From positions 1 through 64,000 of the forward strand of contig JAVVPD010000001.1 of the NCBI GenBank assembly GCA_036655975.1: DNA of 64,000 nucleotides. Reading direction: 5' to 3'. Origin of the DNA: CASQEL01 sp036655975 (GTDB lineage Bacteria; Desulfobacterota; Desulfovibrionia; Desulfovibrionales; Desulfovibrionaceae). The translations under genes were made by a program, and so were the position numbers. This document shows, piece after piece, positions 44,365 through 55,089 of this stretch. Under the pieces are notes generated by a model. That model made no database searches, was not told where the DNA came from, and saw only the letters and a list, made by a program, of their open reading frames with translations. Position 1 is the first letter of the stretch; each line of letters starts with the position of its first letter.

Positions 44365-44715
44365 ATGGAACATCTTTTGATCAAACTCGCGCGTCAGCTG
44401 GACGCTATGGACGAAGCTTCGTTGATGTCTTTATGGGATCAATACGCCGACACGGTCAGCCACTTTGAACCCTCGCGGCGTTGGGAAGAGGCGGCTCTGG
44501 TTTTTTCGCTTATTCAGGCCAAACGCTGGAAAAACCAACTCTTCAACTACCACTGGTCGCATCAAATGCAGCCCCATGACGGCGAATTAGCCCCCAATGC
44601 CTTCACCTTGGAAGTGCCCCCCTCAGAAACCGAGGGCCGCACCGGCGATGGGAGCCCCCAAAAGCGGTGCAAGATTCTGAGCTTCAGGCCTGCCAAGAGT
44701 GACAAGCCCACGTAA
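44365..44715 (+). CDS. Small conserved-looking protein of unknown function
   Basis: 116 residues, not recognised. The N-terminal 70 residues are helical, with tryptophan-rich stretches (S-L-W-D-Q-Y ... F-N-Y-H-W-S-H-Q-M). The last 35 are polar and probably disordered. The start at 44365 has GGGGGAG upstream. Its last 93 bases overlap, on the opposite strand, the end of the mltF-type gene. The overlap coincides with the disordered tail, which makes both genes credible. Confidence 0.6.
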   Translation: MEHLLIKLARQLDAMDEASLMSLWDQYADTVSHFEPSRRWEEAALVFSLIQAKRWKNQLFNYHWSHQMQPHDGELAPNAFTLEVPPSETEGRTGDGSPQKRCKILSFRPAKSDKPT

Positions 44716-45945
44716 AATATGGTAATACCAGCGTACTTTTCCCACAAACAGTACGGCCTCATTGCCTCTACAGGTATTTTGTCCCACCATGGCGGCGTAT
44801 TTGGGTTTTGCCAATAGGGGATAGACTTCCTTAAGTTCGCGCCACGTATTGCCGCTGCCCCCCAATTTACGCGAAAGCTGCCGCGCCCCTTCAAGGCGGC
44901 GCGGCCCCTGATTAAAGGCCGCCAGCGTAAAGAACCACCGATCCCATTCTTCAATACCCTGATCTTCCAAGTCTTTCCACAGCATCCGTAAATACTGGGC
45001 CCCCCCGCGCAAGGCTTGGGTCGAATCGAGTCGATTCACCTTCAAGTCGCGGGCGGTTTCCTTGGTCAATTGCATAATGCCCTGTACGCCAGTATGGCTC
45101 ACCGTGCCGGCATTGAGCCGAGATTCTTGAATAATCACGGCTGTAAACAGCAAGGGATCGATATTGGCCCGATCGGCGGCTTGGGCAATCACCTGGCTAT
45201 AGCGGGGCAGGCGTTTACGCACGATGCCGAGAAAATCCAACACCGCATAGGGATCCACACTGTTGGGTAGATACCCGTAATAGCGTTCTTCCAATTGTTC
45301 CAACACGGTATCTTCTGGGTCAAGTAATTGCGCCCAAAAGGCTTGCATGTGCTGATCAAGCACAGGGTTACGGCTGTCCCAAAACCAACGGAAGGCCTCT
45401 TGGGGGCTCGCCTCATCCGTGGCGGCATCACTGCCTGCCAAATTGTCCACAAAGGGTTCCCACACCGACCACGAACGCGCGTCCAAAAAGTGCATACTTG
45501 CTGCAGGGGAAGCACCGTCGCTTTTTTCCAGTGAGGGCAAGGAAGCCGGAACGGTACGGGCGTGATAATACGCCGGCCCGACGCTCAAGTCACCCGTGCG
45601 GGACGTGGGCAGCGCGTCATTGAGGGCACCAAAACCCACCGCCACATGGGCCTGTCCCGCACGCAGCAGCTCAAGGGCTTCATCACGGCTAACGGCTGTG
45701 CGCCATTCAATCGGCACGCTGGCGCTCACACCTCCCGAAGCGCCTTGCCAAAATTTTTCCAGCAATTCGCGTTCAAAGCCCACCCCAAAGGGAGCTAACA
45801 GCCCTGTTGTGGCTTCGTAGGGGGCCGTAACCACAATCAGCCGTTCCGGCAAACGTGCGGGGGACAAATACCACAGCCCCAGTGTGACCCCCAGCAGGGT
45901 GCCTAAAAACAGTACATCAATAATATATAAAGGGATTCTTTTCAT
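44623..45945 (-). CDS. mltF: Membrane-bound lytic murein transglycosylase F-like
   Basis: 440 residues. A single N-terminal membrane helix (about 5-25) leads to a solute-binding-like domain (about 40-240) and a C-terminal lysozyme-like SLT domain. The catalytic glutamate lies in I-I-Q-E-S-R-L-N, followed by G-V-Q-G-I-M-Q-L and F-N-Q-G-P. It cleaves peptidoglycan glycan strands from the inner membrane side of the periplasm. Start at 45945 by GCGGAG. Convergent 93-base overlap with the small gene on the other strand. Confidence 0.88.
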   Translation of the reverse strand: MKRIPLYIIDVLFLGTLLGVTLGLWYLSPARLPERLIVVTAPYEATTGLLAPFGVGFERELLEKFWQGASGGVSASVPIEWRTAVSRDEALELLRAGQAHVAVGFGALNDALPTSRTGDLSVGPAYYHARTVPASLPSLEKSDGASPAASMHFLDARSWSVWEPFVDNLAGSDAATDEASPQEAFRWFWDSRNPVLDQHMQAFWAQLLDPEDTVLEQLEERYYGYLPNSVDPYAVLDFLGIVRKRLPRYSQVIAQAADRANIDPLLFTAVIIQESRLNAGTVSHTGVQGIMQLTKETARDLKVNRLDSTQALRGGAQYLRMLWKDLEDQGIEEWDRWFFTLAAFNQGPRRLEGARQLSRKLGGSGNTWRELKEVYPLLAKPKYAAMVGQNTCRGNEAVLFVGKVRWYYHILRGLVTLGRPEAQNLAPLLGAPIAGAALGF

Positions 45946-46011
45946 AGCTCCGCTCACGCGCAAAGCCTGCGGAAAAAGCCTTTTTACGCTCCAACAAATA
46001 TCAATAGCAAA

Positions 46012-46040
46012 TTGACTTCACGGATAACGCAGTATATAAA
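46012..46040 (+). promoter_or_regulatory. Sigma-70-type promoter of purA
   Basis: TTGACT (46012-46017) and TATAAA (46035-46040) are 17 bp apart. A leader of about 115 bases follows, containing a small hairpin built from GAAACG and CGTTTC; no known riboswitch class is recognised. Confidence 0.65.
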
Positions 46041-46145
46041 AATACACGGCTTTGTGCTTTATGCGATTTTAAGTGCTCCGTGCGAAACGTCCGGTCGCGT
46101 TTCCGGCAACCTTGCTCACACATTATTACTTTTGGACTACTATAG

Positions 46146-47441
<1,296 letters not shown>

Positions 47442-47446
47442 CATTC

Positions 47447-47482
47447 CTCCCCAAGCGGTACTGCCGCTTGGGGAGACTTTTT
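47447..47482 (+). terminator. Rho-independent terminator after purA
   Basis: A perfect 12-bp stem (47447-47458 with 47464-47475), 5-base loop, then ACTTTTT. It ends 13 bases before the holB start, so holB is likely read through or started by an embedded promoter. Confidence 0.88.
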
Positions 47483-47495
47483 ATACGAGACCATT

Positions 47496-48440
47496 ATGGA
47501 CTGTTTCAGCCCAGCCCTTCAGGCCGCTATGGATCGCATCCGCGCTATCCTCACGCCCCTTGGCAACAGTCCCCCCCAATGTCTGCTGTTTGAAGGCGGC
47601 ACCGCGCAAAGCCGTATGGCTTTGGCTCATTGGTGGGCTGCCCATCTGAATTGCAGCGCCAGCCCCGCCCCTTCCCCCGCAGGCCCCTGCCTTCAGTGCG
47701 ATGTCTGCACCCGTATTGGCAGCCAAAACCACAGTGATGTCCTGATTTTTGACGGGCGTATCTCCAATAAAGAAGATACCGAAAATCCCGGCCCCGTGCG
47801 CGCCTTCACCATGGATAATGTGCGCCAGCTCAAGGGCCTGCTCGGCGACACCCCCCGACACGCGCGCCACCGCGTTGTCATTTTGACGGGCATTGACCAC
47901 AGCCGAGACGAAGCCGCCAATGCCCTGCTCAAAGCTTTGGAAGAGCCTTCCCCCTCCACCGTTTTTGTGCTGCTCTGCCCCCAGCGCGAGCAATTGCTGC
48001 CCACCCTTGTTTCCCGCTCGTGGGTGCTGACCCTACCGTGGCCCCATGAGAACACCACTCCTGACGCAGCCCCCCCCCACCTTGCCCCGTGGTACGAAGC
48101 CCTAGCCCGCTTTTTGCAAGCCCCCGGCAGCCCGCACAGTGGCACGGGCTGGCTTGAGCGTAGTGCTGCCAAAGGCGCGGTAGACCTTGAAATAGCCACA
48201 AGCATTCTGATGCATTGCCAAAAAATGCTCACCCGCGCTTTGTCCAGCTCCCCCCCCCACAACCTAGCGCCCTTGGGCCTGTTCTTTGCCCGCTTAAGCC
48301 CGCTCCAGTGCGCCACCGCTGTGGACGTGCTGGCCCAAGCTCAGGAAGCCCTACACGCCAACGTCACTCCCGCCCGTGTGCTGGATTGGCTCATACTTCA
48401 GCTCTACGCCCTACACAGCACTCACCCCAGAGGAGCCTGA
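47496..48440 (+). CDS. holB: DNA polymerase III delta-prime subunit
   Basis: 314 residues. Clamp-loader subunit of the AAA+ family. The P-loop is degenerate (F-E-G-G-T-A-Q-S-R), as expected for a delta-prime that does not hydrolyse ATP. A zinc-ribbon shows as C-L-Q-C-D-V-C. The strongest mark is N-A-L-L-K-A-L-E-E-P-S-P-S-T-V-F. It opens a small plus-strand unit with the tandem-receiver gene, which begins 1 base after its stop. Confidence 0.88.
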   Translation: MDCFSPALQAAMDRIRAILTPLGNSPPQCLLFEGGTAQSRMALAHWWAAHLNCSASPAPSPAGPCLQCDVCTRIGSQNHSDVLIFDGRISNKEDTENPGPVRAFTMDNVRQLKGLLGDTPRHARHRVVILTGIDHSRDEAANALLKALEEPSPSTVFVLLCPQREQLLPTLVSRSWVLTLPWPHENTTPDAAPPHLAPWYEALARFLQAPGSPHSGTGWLERSAAKGAVDLEIATSILMHCQKMLTRALSSSPPHNLAPLGLFFARLSPLQCATAVDVLAQAQEALHANVTPARVLDWLILQLYALHSTHPRGA

Positions 48441-48441
48441 C

Positions 48442-49239
48442 ATGTCCTCCCTAAGCTCCCCCCAAAAATCCACCGTGCTTATTATCGAAGACAGCCACCT
48501 GCAAGCCAAAATTATCCGCAATCATATTCAGCTCTACACCACCTTTCCCGTGCTTATGGCCCATACCCTCGCCGATGCCGAGAGCGTATTGACCCAATAC
48601 GCCGACACGATCTATGTTGCCGTCATCGACTTGAACCTCCCCGACGCCCCTGACGGCGAAGCCGTGGATCTGTGCTTGAGCTGGAAAGTGCCCTCCGTTG
48701 TTCTGACAGCCAGCTTCAACGAGATTATCCGCAACACCTTTATCAGCAAATGCGTGGTCGACTATTTCTTCAAAGGCTCTATTCAAGATATGAATCCCAT
48801 GATCACCAGCATGGAGCGCATCTACCACAACCAGAGTGTGACAGTGCTTGTGGTGGACGATTCCCGCAGTCAGCGCCGCCAGATGCGTACGCTGCTCGAA
48901 GTGCAGCGCCTTAATGTGCTGGAGGCCGCTGACGGTGTGGAAGCCCTTGAAGTTTTTGCCGCCAATCCCCACGTCAGCTTGGTCATCACCGACTTTCAAA
49001 TGCCCCACATGGACGGCTTAGAGTTGATTCGCGAATTACGCAATCGCTACAGCGGTCAGCAACTCGCTATTATCGCCGTTTCTGCTGTAGGTTCTGGCGC
49101 CCTCACCGCCCAGTTTCTTAAAAATGGGGCCAATGATTTTCTCACTAAACCCTTTGAAGTGGAAGAATTCTACTGGCGCGTCAACCAGACCTTGGAAATG
49201 TTAGACTTGCTCAAAAGTGTCCGTGAGCGGAACCTCTAG
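48442..49239 (+). CDS. Two tandem response-regulator receiver domains, no output domain
   Basis: 265 residues. Receiver 1 (about 10-130): acidic pair I-I-E-D, phospho-Asp in A-V-I-D-L-N-L-P and Lys in Y-F-F-K-G. Receiver 2 (about 135-260): V-V-D-D, V-I-T-D-F-Q-M-P-H-M-D-G and F-L-T-K-P-F. Both keep all catalytic residues and no effector domain follows. It could be a phosphate relay or sink, or signal through protein contact. GAGGAG supports ATG 48442. Confidence 0.88.
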   Translation: MSSLSSPQKSTVLIIEDSHLQAKIIRNHIQLYTTFPVLMAHTLADAESVLTQYADTIYVAVIDLNLPDAPDGEAVDLCLSWKVPSVVLTASFNEIIRNTFISKCVVDYFFKGSIQDMNPMITSMERIYHNQSVTVLVVDDSRSQRRQMRTLLEVQRLNVLEAADGVEALEVFAANPHVSLVITDFQMPHMDGLELIRELRNRYSGQQLAIIAVSAVGSGALTAQFLKNGANDFLTKPFEVEEFYWRVNQTLEMLDLLKSVRERNL

Positions 49240-49252
49240 CGCGTGTAACACT

Positions 49253-49287
49253 TAAAGCCTTTTTGATTCCAGACGCTCCCTCCCCCG
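49253..49287 (-). repeat. Dispersed intergenic repeat, copy B (core only)
   Basis: On the minus strand it carries the GGAGGGAGCGTCTGGAATCA core and the flanking AAAnGGCTTTA end, without the hairpin half. It lies between the convergent ends of the tandem-receiver gene and asnS. Confidence 0.8.
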
Positions 49288-49296
49288 CTGTGGGTA

Positions 49297-50661
49297 TTAA
49301 AATTCCAAACTCCCCGGTGTTCTCGGGAAGGGGATAACGTCGCGGATATTGGTGATGCCGGTCAGCATCATGAGCAGGCGCTCAAAACCAAGACCGAAGC
49401 CGGCGTGAGGCGCGGAGCCGTAGCGGCGTAGATCAAGATACCACCAATAGTCTGCAGGATCCTGATGAAGTTCTTGAATGCGGCGGGTGAGCACGTCAAG
49501 GCGCTCTTCGCGTTGGGAGCCGCCGATAAGTTCGCCAATGCGGGGTACGAGCACGTCCATGGCGGCCACGGTTTCGTCGTCATCATTAAGGCGCATATAG
49601 AAGGCCTTAATACTTTTGGGATAATCGTACACGGCTACGGGCCGGCGAAAGTGCTCTTCGGCAAGATAGCGCTCATGCTCTGTTTGCAGATCAATACCAA
49701 AAGCCACGGGAAATTCAAAGCTTCGCTCACAATTTTCAAGAATTTTGATGGCTTCAGCATAGGGGATACGGGCAAAGGGCTGGGCAATCATGCTTTGCAG
49801 GCGGGCAAGGAGTTCGGTATCCACAAAGCGGTTGAACAGGTCTAAATCTTCAGCGCAGTGGGTGAGCACATCGTCAATAACCGCTTTCGTCAGGCCCTCC
49901 GCCAGATCCATATTGTCAAAAATATCGGCAAAGGCCATTTCCGGTTCGATCATCCAGAATTCGGCGGCGTGACGCGGGGTATTGGAATTTTCAGCACGAA
50001 AGGTAGGCCCGAAGGAATAAACCCGTCCAAGCCCTAAAGCAAGGGCTTCGGCTTCCAGTTGACCGGACACGGTGAGATTACAGTCCTTCCCGAAAAAGTC
50101 GCCTTTGCTGTCACTGTCGCCGCGAGGCTGACTGGTCACGCGAAACATTTCCCCCGCACCTTCGCAGTCCGACCCCGTAAGCAGGGGCGTATGCACATAG
50201 TAAAAGCCCTCATCGCGAAAATATTTGTGCACGGCGTGGGCCGCCGCTGAACGGATGCGGAAGGCAGCCCCGTATTTATTGGTACGCGAACGCAGATGGG
50301 CAATGGTGCGTAAAAATTCGTCCGAATGCCGCTTTTTTTGCAGCGGAAAACTTTCCTGATCGGCCTTGCCAAAGACACTAAGCTCATGGGTACGCAATTC
50401 CCATTTTTGCCCCTTCCCCAAGGATTCAACAAGTGCGCCCTTCACTTGCACGGCGGCCCCGGTATTGACCTCTTCCAGTGCGGCAAAGGCAGGGCTGCCT
50501 TCGTCTACAATACATTGAATATTGGCAAGGCAAGAACCGTCATTTATTTCCAAAAATGAAAAGCCCTTAGAATCTCGCCGTGTGCGTACCCAACCGCACA
50601 GGGTCATCGAGGTGTGGGGACAAGCCGAACCGAGGGCCGTAACAATACGCGTGCGCTGCAT
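49297..50661 (-). CDS. asnS: Asparaginyl-tRNA synthetase
   Basis: 454 residues. N-terminal OB-fold anticodon-binding domain (about 15-100) and a class II catalytic core. Motif 2 reads [11 protein letters not shown] and motif 3 [16 protein letters not shown] after motif 2 favours AsnS over AspS. The leader of about 270 bases upstream shows no T-box and no Asn-rich leader peptide. Confidence 0.96.
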   Translation of the reverse strand: MQRTRIVTALGSACPHTSMTLCGWVRTRRDSKGFSFLEINDGSCLANIQCIVDEGSPAFAALEEVNTGAAVQVKGALVESLGKGQKWELRTHELSVFGKADQESFPLQKKRHSDEFLRTIAHLRSRTNKYGAAFRIRSAAAHAVHKYFRDEGFYYVHTPLLTGSDCEGAGEMFRVTSQPRGDSDSKGDFFGKDCNLTVSGQLEAEALALGLGRVYSFGPTFRAENSNTPRHAAEFWMIEPEMAFADIFDNMDLAEGLTKAVIDDVLTHCAEDLDLFNRFVDTELLARLQSMIAQPFARIPYAEAIKILENCERSFEFPVAFGIDLQTEHERYLAEEHFRRPVAVYDYPKSIKAFYMRLNDDDETVAAMDVLVPRIGELIGGSQREERLDVLTRRIQELHQDPADYWWYLDLRRYGSAPHAGFGLGFERLLMMLTGITNIRDVIPFPRTPGSLEF

Positions 50662-50932
50662 GGTAAGCTCCTATGAGCAGGGTTTGGGATACGGAAAAAC
50701 ACTACACACATTCGCCGTGCCTGCCAAGCAGACCCCTGAGCCTTTCGTGGGGGCCTTCTTTTCCGCGTGTATAAAAAAAAATCTTTTTCCCCTACATGTA
50801 CTAATTGCGATAGTATTTCCCGCATGAAGCTGCAATCGTACTTTCATAAGACAATGTCCTGACCCCTTTATGCACGCAGATATTATATATAGCATTCTAC
50901 AGACATTGTTACGTCTTACGCAAACGGCGCCT

Positions 50933-51631
50933 TCATATTTCTGCTAGGCGGCGTAGCAAGGAGTAATCGGAAATGTGTACTTCACGTGCCGTAAATGCTT
51001 CTATAACTCCCATTTTTTTTAGCTGTTGTATAACGCGAGCTAATGTTGTGCGGTGGACTCCTAAAAGGTCTGCCACCTCTTGTTGTGTCACGCCTGACGG
51101 AAAAAACTTCTTATCACCGTTACGTTGCGACAGGCTAATAATATACCGTGCTACATGTGTCAAATGACTACCAGTGCCCATATCAGCTAAAAATGAATAG
51201 TGAATAAGCATTTTCCCCCCCATACTTTGCAAAAGATTTTGCACAAGATGCGGGTAGGTACTGATAAAGTCTATAGAGATAATATTCGGGGGAAAACGGT
51301 ATAGAATAGTATCTTTTAAACAACGGAATTCACCACCAGGCTCATAACCAGACAGGGAACGGGCTTCATTGAAAAGACTTTCCGGTTCAATATAGAGGGC
51401 AATACGGTCCTGCCCCCCTGTGGAACTGTAGGTGATAATGACCGTACCTTTTTCTAAATAATACATACCGCTTTGTGGTTGGTGAGGTATGACAGCATTC
51501 TTTGAAAAAACCATCTGTGTTGCCAAATGTAAAACTTCTTTCCATGGTGTGTTAAGACCTTTTATCCGTGCAGTTTTTGCCATAGCGTCACTAAAAGGCT
51601 TATAGATATCGTTTTCATAATTTTTTTTCAT
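50933..51631 (-). CDS. Crp/Fnr family transcriptional regulator
   Basis: 232 residues. A cyclic-nucleotide-binding-like beta-barrel (about 25-145) connects through a long helix to a winged helix-turn-helix with Q-Q-E-V-A-D-L-L-G-V-H-R-T-T-L-A-R-V. No cysteine set for an Fnr iron-sulfur cluster is present; the effector is unknown. AAGGA precedes the start. Divergent from the TRAP operon, with a 248-bp AT-rich region between, so it probably controls those genes. Confidence 0.88.
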   Translation of the reverse strand: MKKNYENDIYKPFSDAMAKTARIKGLNTPWKEVLHLATQMVFSKNAVIPHQPQSGMYYLEKGTVIITYSSTGGQDRIALYIEPESLFNEARSLSGYEPGGEFRCLKDTILYRFPPNIISIDFISTYPHLVQNLLQSMGGKMLIHYSFLADMGTGSHLTHVARYIISLSQRNGDKKFFPSGVTQQEVADLLGVHRTTLARVIQQLKKMGVIEAFTAREVHISDYSLLRRLAEI

Positions 51632-51702
51632 AATGACACATCCTTTATAAGGAAATAAATTATACAGTAAACAGCTAAAACATACATGAATACGCTTTTA
51701 AT

Positions 51703-51726
51703 GACAAGTATAATAAAATAATTGTC
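51703..51726. promoter_or_regulatory. Inverted repeat in the Crp/Fnr-TRAP divergent region, candidate operator
   Basis: GACAA (51703-51707) and TTGTC (51722-51726) form an inverted repeat around a 14-base AT-only-plus-one-G spacer. The spacing is wider than the usual Crp/Fnr site (6 bases between half-sites), so assignment to the adjacent regulator is tentative. Confidence 0.25.
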
Positions 51727-51879
51727 TATATATAAAATTAACAAAAGAAGTAGCTCTATATGGCAACTTCTTACGTTAATAATATATATATGGCGTATAA
51801 AACACTATATTTAAGGAGGTAAACTATTCAGTACAATTTGTTTTTGCGTACATTTAAATGGATACTTTAAGGAGTACGT

Positions 51880-52998
51880 ATGAAAAAGCTATCAACTCTC
51901 ATCATTGCCTTGGCGCTTATGTTCAGTTTGGTTGCACCAAACTCAGCACAAGCCGTGTATGAGCTCAAAATTCAAACCTCACTGGCTAATTCCAGCATGT
52001 ACTACAAAACGCTTGAGCGTTTGAAAAAGTACATTGAAACCTTGTCGCAAGGGGAAATCAAGGTAGAACTGTTCGCCGACGGCGCTGTGGTTAAAAGCTT
52101 TGAAATTTTTGACGCCGTAAGCCAGGGCATTGTCACAGGCGGACAATGCTGGACACACTGGGCCTCCGGTAAGCACCCGGCGGGCACGCTGTTTTCCGCC
52201 CCTGTAGGGGGTTTGGGCATCGGCCTTGACCAAAGTGGCGTTTTGGCATGGATGTGGGAAGGGCAGGGTATGGCACTGCTCAATGAATATTATCAAAAAA
52301 TTATCAAGGTCAATATCAAGGCCTATCCCGCGCTCCCCATGGGGCCAGAAGCCTTTGGCTGGTTCCACAAAAAGTACACAACTTTCGCCGAATTCAATAA
52401 ATTAAAATTCCGCTGCCCTCCCGGTGTTCCCGCTGAAGTTTTCAAAGAAATGGGCATGCCCGTGGTCTCCATGTCTGGTGTAGATATTATTCCCGCAGCA
52501 CAGCGCGGCGTTATTGACGCGGCCGAATGGATTGGCCCCGGGGAAGATATCGCTTTAGGCTTTGCCGATGTGTGGAAGCATTTCTACCTGCAAGGTATGC
52601 ATCAGGCTATTTCTATCGGCGATGTATATGTCAACTTGGATTGGTACAACAAACTTCCCAAGCATTTGCAGTCTGTCATTGATATTTCCATGAAGGCGAC
52701 AGTTACCGACCAGCTGCTCACCAATGTTAGTGTCAACTCACAGGCTCTGGAAACACTGGTACGTAAAGAAAATGTTGTTATTGAAGAAACGCCTCTGGAA
52801 TACTACCCCATCTATATGAAGGCCGCACGCAAGGTTCTGGAAAAGTATATGTCAGATCCTTTCTTCAAAAAGGTCTACGATTCGCAATTGGCATGGGCAA
52901 AAATGACTGTTCCCTATCAACTACGTTCCAACGGCTTGTATTACAATATTGGTAAGGCCGCCATGGACGCAGGCATCATCACAGATTACAAAAAATAA
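51880..52998 (+). CDS. dctP: TRAP transporter periplasmic binding protein
   Basis: 372 residues. A signal peptide is cut near A-Q-A-V-Y. The mature protein has the DctP fold. G-P-E-A-F-G-W-F, L-K-F-R-C-P-P-G (the carboxylate-binding arginine) and A-A-E-W-I-G-P-G place it in the TakP/DctP-7-like branch, which binds 2-oxo or hydroxy acids and related anions. AAGGAG lies 6 bases before ATG. A hairpin separates it from dctQ, which would favour surplus binding protein. Confidence 0.93.
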   Translation: MKKLSTLIIALALMFSLVAPNSAQAVYELKIQTSLANSSMYYKTLERLKKYIETLSQGEIKVELFADGAVVKSFEIFDAVSQGIVTGGQCWTHWASGKHPAGTLFSAPVGGLGIGLDQSGVLAWMWEGQGMALLNEYYQKIIKVNIKAYPALPMGPEAFGWFHKKYTTFAEFNKLKFRCPPGVPAEVFKEMGMPVVSMSGVDIIPAAQRGVIDAAEWIGPGEDIALGFADVWKHFYLQGMHQAISIGDVYVNLDWYNKLPKHLQSVIDISMKATVTDQLLTNVSVNSQALETLVRKENVVIEETPLEYYPIYMKAARKVLEKYMSDPFFKKVYDSQLAWAKMTVPYQLRSNGLYYNIGKAAMDAGIITDYKK

Positions 52999-53014
52999 TA
53001 TCTAACTGACAGCG

Positions 53015-53035
53015 GGGGGAGGCTGTGTCTCCCCC
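53015..53035 (+). terminator. Hairpin between dctP and dctQ
   Basis: GGGGGAG (53015-53021) pairs with CTCCCCC (53029-53035) over a 7-base loop, without a T-tract. Position suggests mRNA stabilisation or partial attenuation after dctP. Confidence 0.45.
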
Positions 53036-53082
53036 TACTGCCACGGCTTTTCCTGTAATAAACGTAACATAAAGGGGTTAGT

Positions 53083-53685
53083 ATGACACATTGTGATCAA
53101 GCCCTGTGCCATGTTCCGCCGTCCGCCACAGCAATCATCAATGGTATTGATACCCTGAACATCACTGTGGGCAAGGGAGCTGCGTGGCTCATCATGCCCA
53201 TGATGCTCAGCCTTATCTATGAAGTCGCTATGCGTTATCTGTTTCATAGCCCCACCATATGGGCCATGGACATTGCGTTAATTTTATACGGCATACACTT
53301 CATGGTCGGATCACCGTATTGCTTGCAGCAAGGGCAGCACATCCGTACAGATTTTTTCTACAATCGATGGAGCACGAAAACCAGAGCTCTTGTTGATATG
53401 TTTAATTACATCGTCTTCTTTTTTCCCACCCACCTGATATTTTTTGATATCGGCGTAAATTATTTTCTCAAATCGTATCAACAAAACGAAACCTCTGTTT
53501 CAAGCCCTTGGATGCCCATTATCTGGCCTTTAAAAATGGCTATCCCCGTTTGCGTAGGCTTAACCCTATTGCAGGGCGTTTCTGAATTCATCAAAAGCTA
53601 TTACCGCTGGAAAACAGGCGCTAATCTTTGGTTAGCGGAGGACGAACTTCCTCAAGTAGAGCAGCCGACGGATATTGCCAAATAG
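53083..53685 (+). CDS. dctQ: TRAP transporter small permease subunit
   Basis: 200 residues with four hydrophobic helices, the DctQ layout. The segment V-A-M-R-Y-L-F-H-S-P-T-I-W-A between helix 1 and 2 is typical. AAAGGGG lies before the start. Forms the membrane complex with the large permease. Confidence 0.9.
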   Translation: MTHCDQALCHVPPSATAIINGIDTLNITVGKGAAWLIMPMMLSLIYEVAMRYLFHSPTIWAMDIALILYGIHFMVGSPYCLQQGQHIRTDFFYNRWSTKTRALVDMFNYIVFFFPTHLIFFDIGVNYFLKSYQQNETSVSSPWMPIIWPLKMAIPVCVGLTLLQGVSEFIKSYYRWKTGANLWLAEDELPQVEQPTDIAK

Positions 53686-53730
53686 CCTCTCCACACGAGA
53701 TACGACACTTTTGCTCAGGAGAAATGAACT

Positions 53731-55056
53731 ATGGAAATGAGCTATAACGAGATGTTAGCCCTGCTCTCTATCGTAGGTATGTTTACCGCCTTTTGTACGG
53801 GATTTCCCATTTCATATACTATGATTTTCAGCGGTCTGGTTTTCGGCTACTTGGGTTTTGGAAAAATTGTCTTTTACCTACTGACCGTACAATTTTATCA
53901 GGTTATGAGCGACTCAGTTATGGGGGCCATCCCCTTCTTCCTCTTCATGGGCTATTTGCTGGAGGGGGCGGGATTGATGGATAGGCTCTTCCGTTCCTTC
54001 CAACTCCTTTTTGCCAAGCTTCCCGGCTCTCTATACGCCGCCATTACCCTTACGGGGACTATCTTTGCTGCAGCCACGGGCATTGTAGGCTCGTCAGTAA
54101 ACCTTTTATGCGTCATGTCCGAACCCTCCATGCGCCGGAGCGGCTATAATATCCGCATGGGCGCGGGCTGTATTGCCGCAGCAGGCACACTGGGCATTCT
54201 TATTCCGCCCAGTATTATGCTGGTTGTCCTTGGGCCCATCATGGGGGTACCCGTCACCGATTTGTTCGCCGCCGCCATTTTCCCCGGCCTGCTGCTGGCA
54301 GCCATCTACGTTGCCTATTCCCTCATCCGCTGCGCGATTACCCCTTCCCTTGGCCCACCTTTGCCTAAAGACATGTGGCCCACGAGCATACGCGTGGTGC
54401 TCAAAGATATGTTGATTGGGGTTATTCCGCTAGTATTGTTGATTGCCGCCACGCTGGGCAGTATTCTGACAGGGGTAGCCACACCTACAGAAGCCTCTGC
54501 CTGTGGTGCTTTTGGTTCCTTGCTTATGGTTCTTGGCTACCGCCGGCTCACATGGGCGGCCTTTAAAAGTTCCATGTACCGCACCATTGTGCTCTCCTCC
54601 ATGATTTTAATCATGATCGCTTCGTGTAACTTTTTCGGCTCTGTTTTTTCCCGCCTTGGTGGGGCAACGTGGTTGTCAAATATGCTGCTCAGTTTAGACA
54701 TCCCCCCCATGGCCATGCTCTTTTTAATCATGACCATCATTTTCTTCATGGGTTGGGCCATGGAATGGATTCCCATTGTGCTCATCCTTATTCCTTTGCT
54801 GTTGCCCACGGTGGAAGCCATGCACTTTGACAAGCTGTGGTTCAGCCTTGTGGTTGCCGTAACCCTGCAAACATCTTGGCTCTCCCCCCCAGTGGCCTTG
54901 TCAGCCTATTTTATTAAGGGCAGTTTACCCCACTGGAGCTTGATGGATATTTATAAAGGGATGTTCCAATATATTGGCTGTCAGCTCGTCGGGCTGATCT
55001 TGGTGATCTTCTTCCCCAGTATTGTCACTTGGCTCCCCAATTACCTCAGACCATAA
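53731..55056 (+). CDS. dctM: TRAP transporter large permease subunit
   Basis: 441 residues, 11-13 hydrophobic segments, ion-transporter superfamily. Marks: A-T-G-I-V-G-S-S-V near residue 115, G-C-I-A-A-A-G-T-L-G-I-L-I-P-P-S and G-V-A-T-P-T-E-A-S-A-C-G. It carries substrate with sodium. Completes dctPQM; same direction as the following secreted unknown. Confidence 0.94.
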   Translation: MEMSYNEMLALLSIVGMFTAFCTGFPISYTMIFSGLVFGYLGFGKIVFYLLTVQFYQVMSDSVMGAIPFFLFMGYLLEGAGLMDRLFRSFQLLFAKLPGSLYAAITLTGTIFAAATGIVGSSVNLLCVMSEPSMRRSGYNIRMGAGCIAAAGTLGILIPPSIMLVVLGPIMGVPVTDLFAAAIFPGLLLAAIYVAYSLIRCAITPSLGPPLPKDMWPTSIRVVLKDMLIGVIPLVLLIAATLGSILTGVATPTEASACGAFGSLLMVLGYRRLTWAAFKSSMYRTIVLSSMILIMIASCNFFGSVFSRLGGATWLSNMLLSLDIPPMAMLFLIMTIIFFMGWAMEWIPIVLILIPLLLPTVEAMHFDKLWFSLVVAVTLQTSWLSPPVALSAYFIKGSLPHWSLMDIYKGMFQYIGCQLVGLILVIFFPSIVTWLPNYLRP

Positions 55057-55089
55057 ACAAACAGTATACCACAAACAAAAGGTTGAGCT

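Noticed and set aside
50662..50932. T-box or leader-peptide control of asnS
   Set aside because: No T-box consensus and no run of asparagine codons in short frames; only a weak C/G hairpin is seen.
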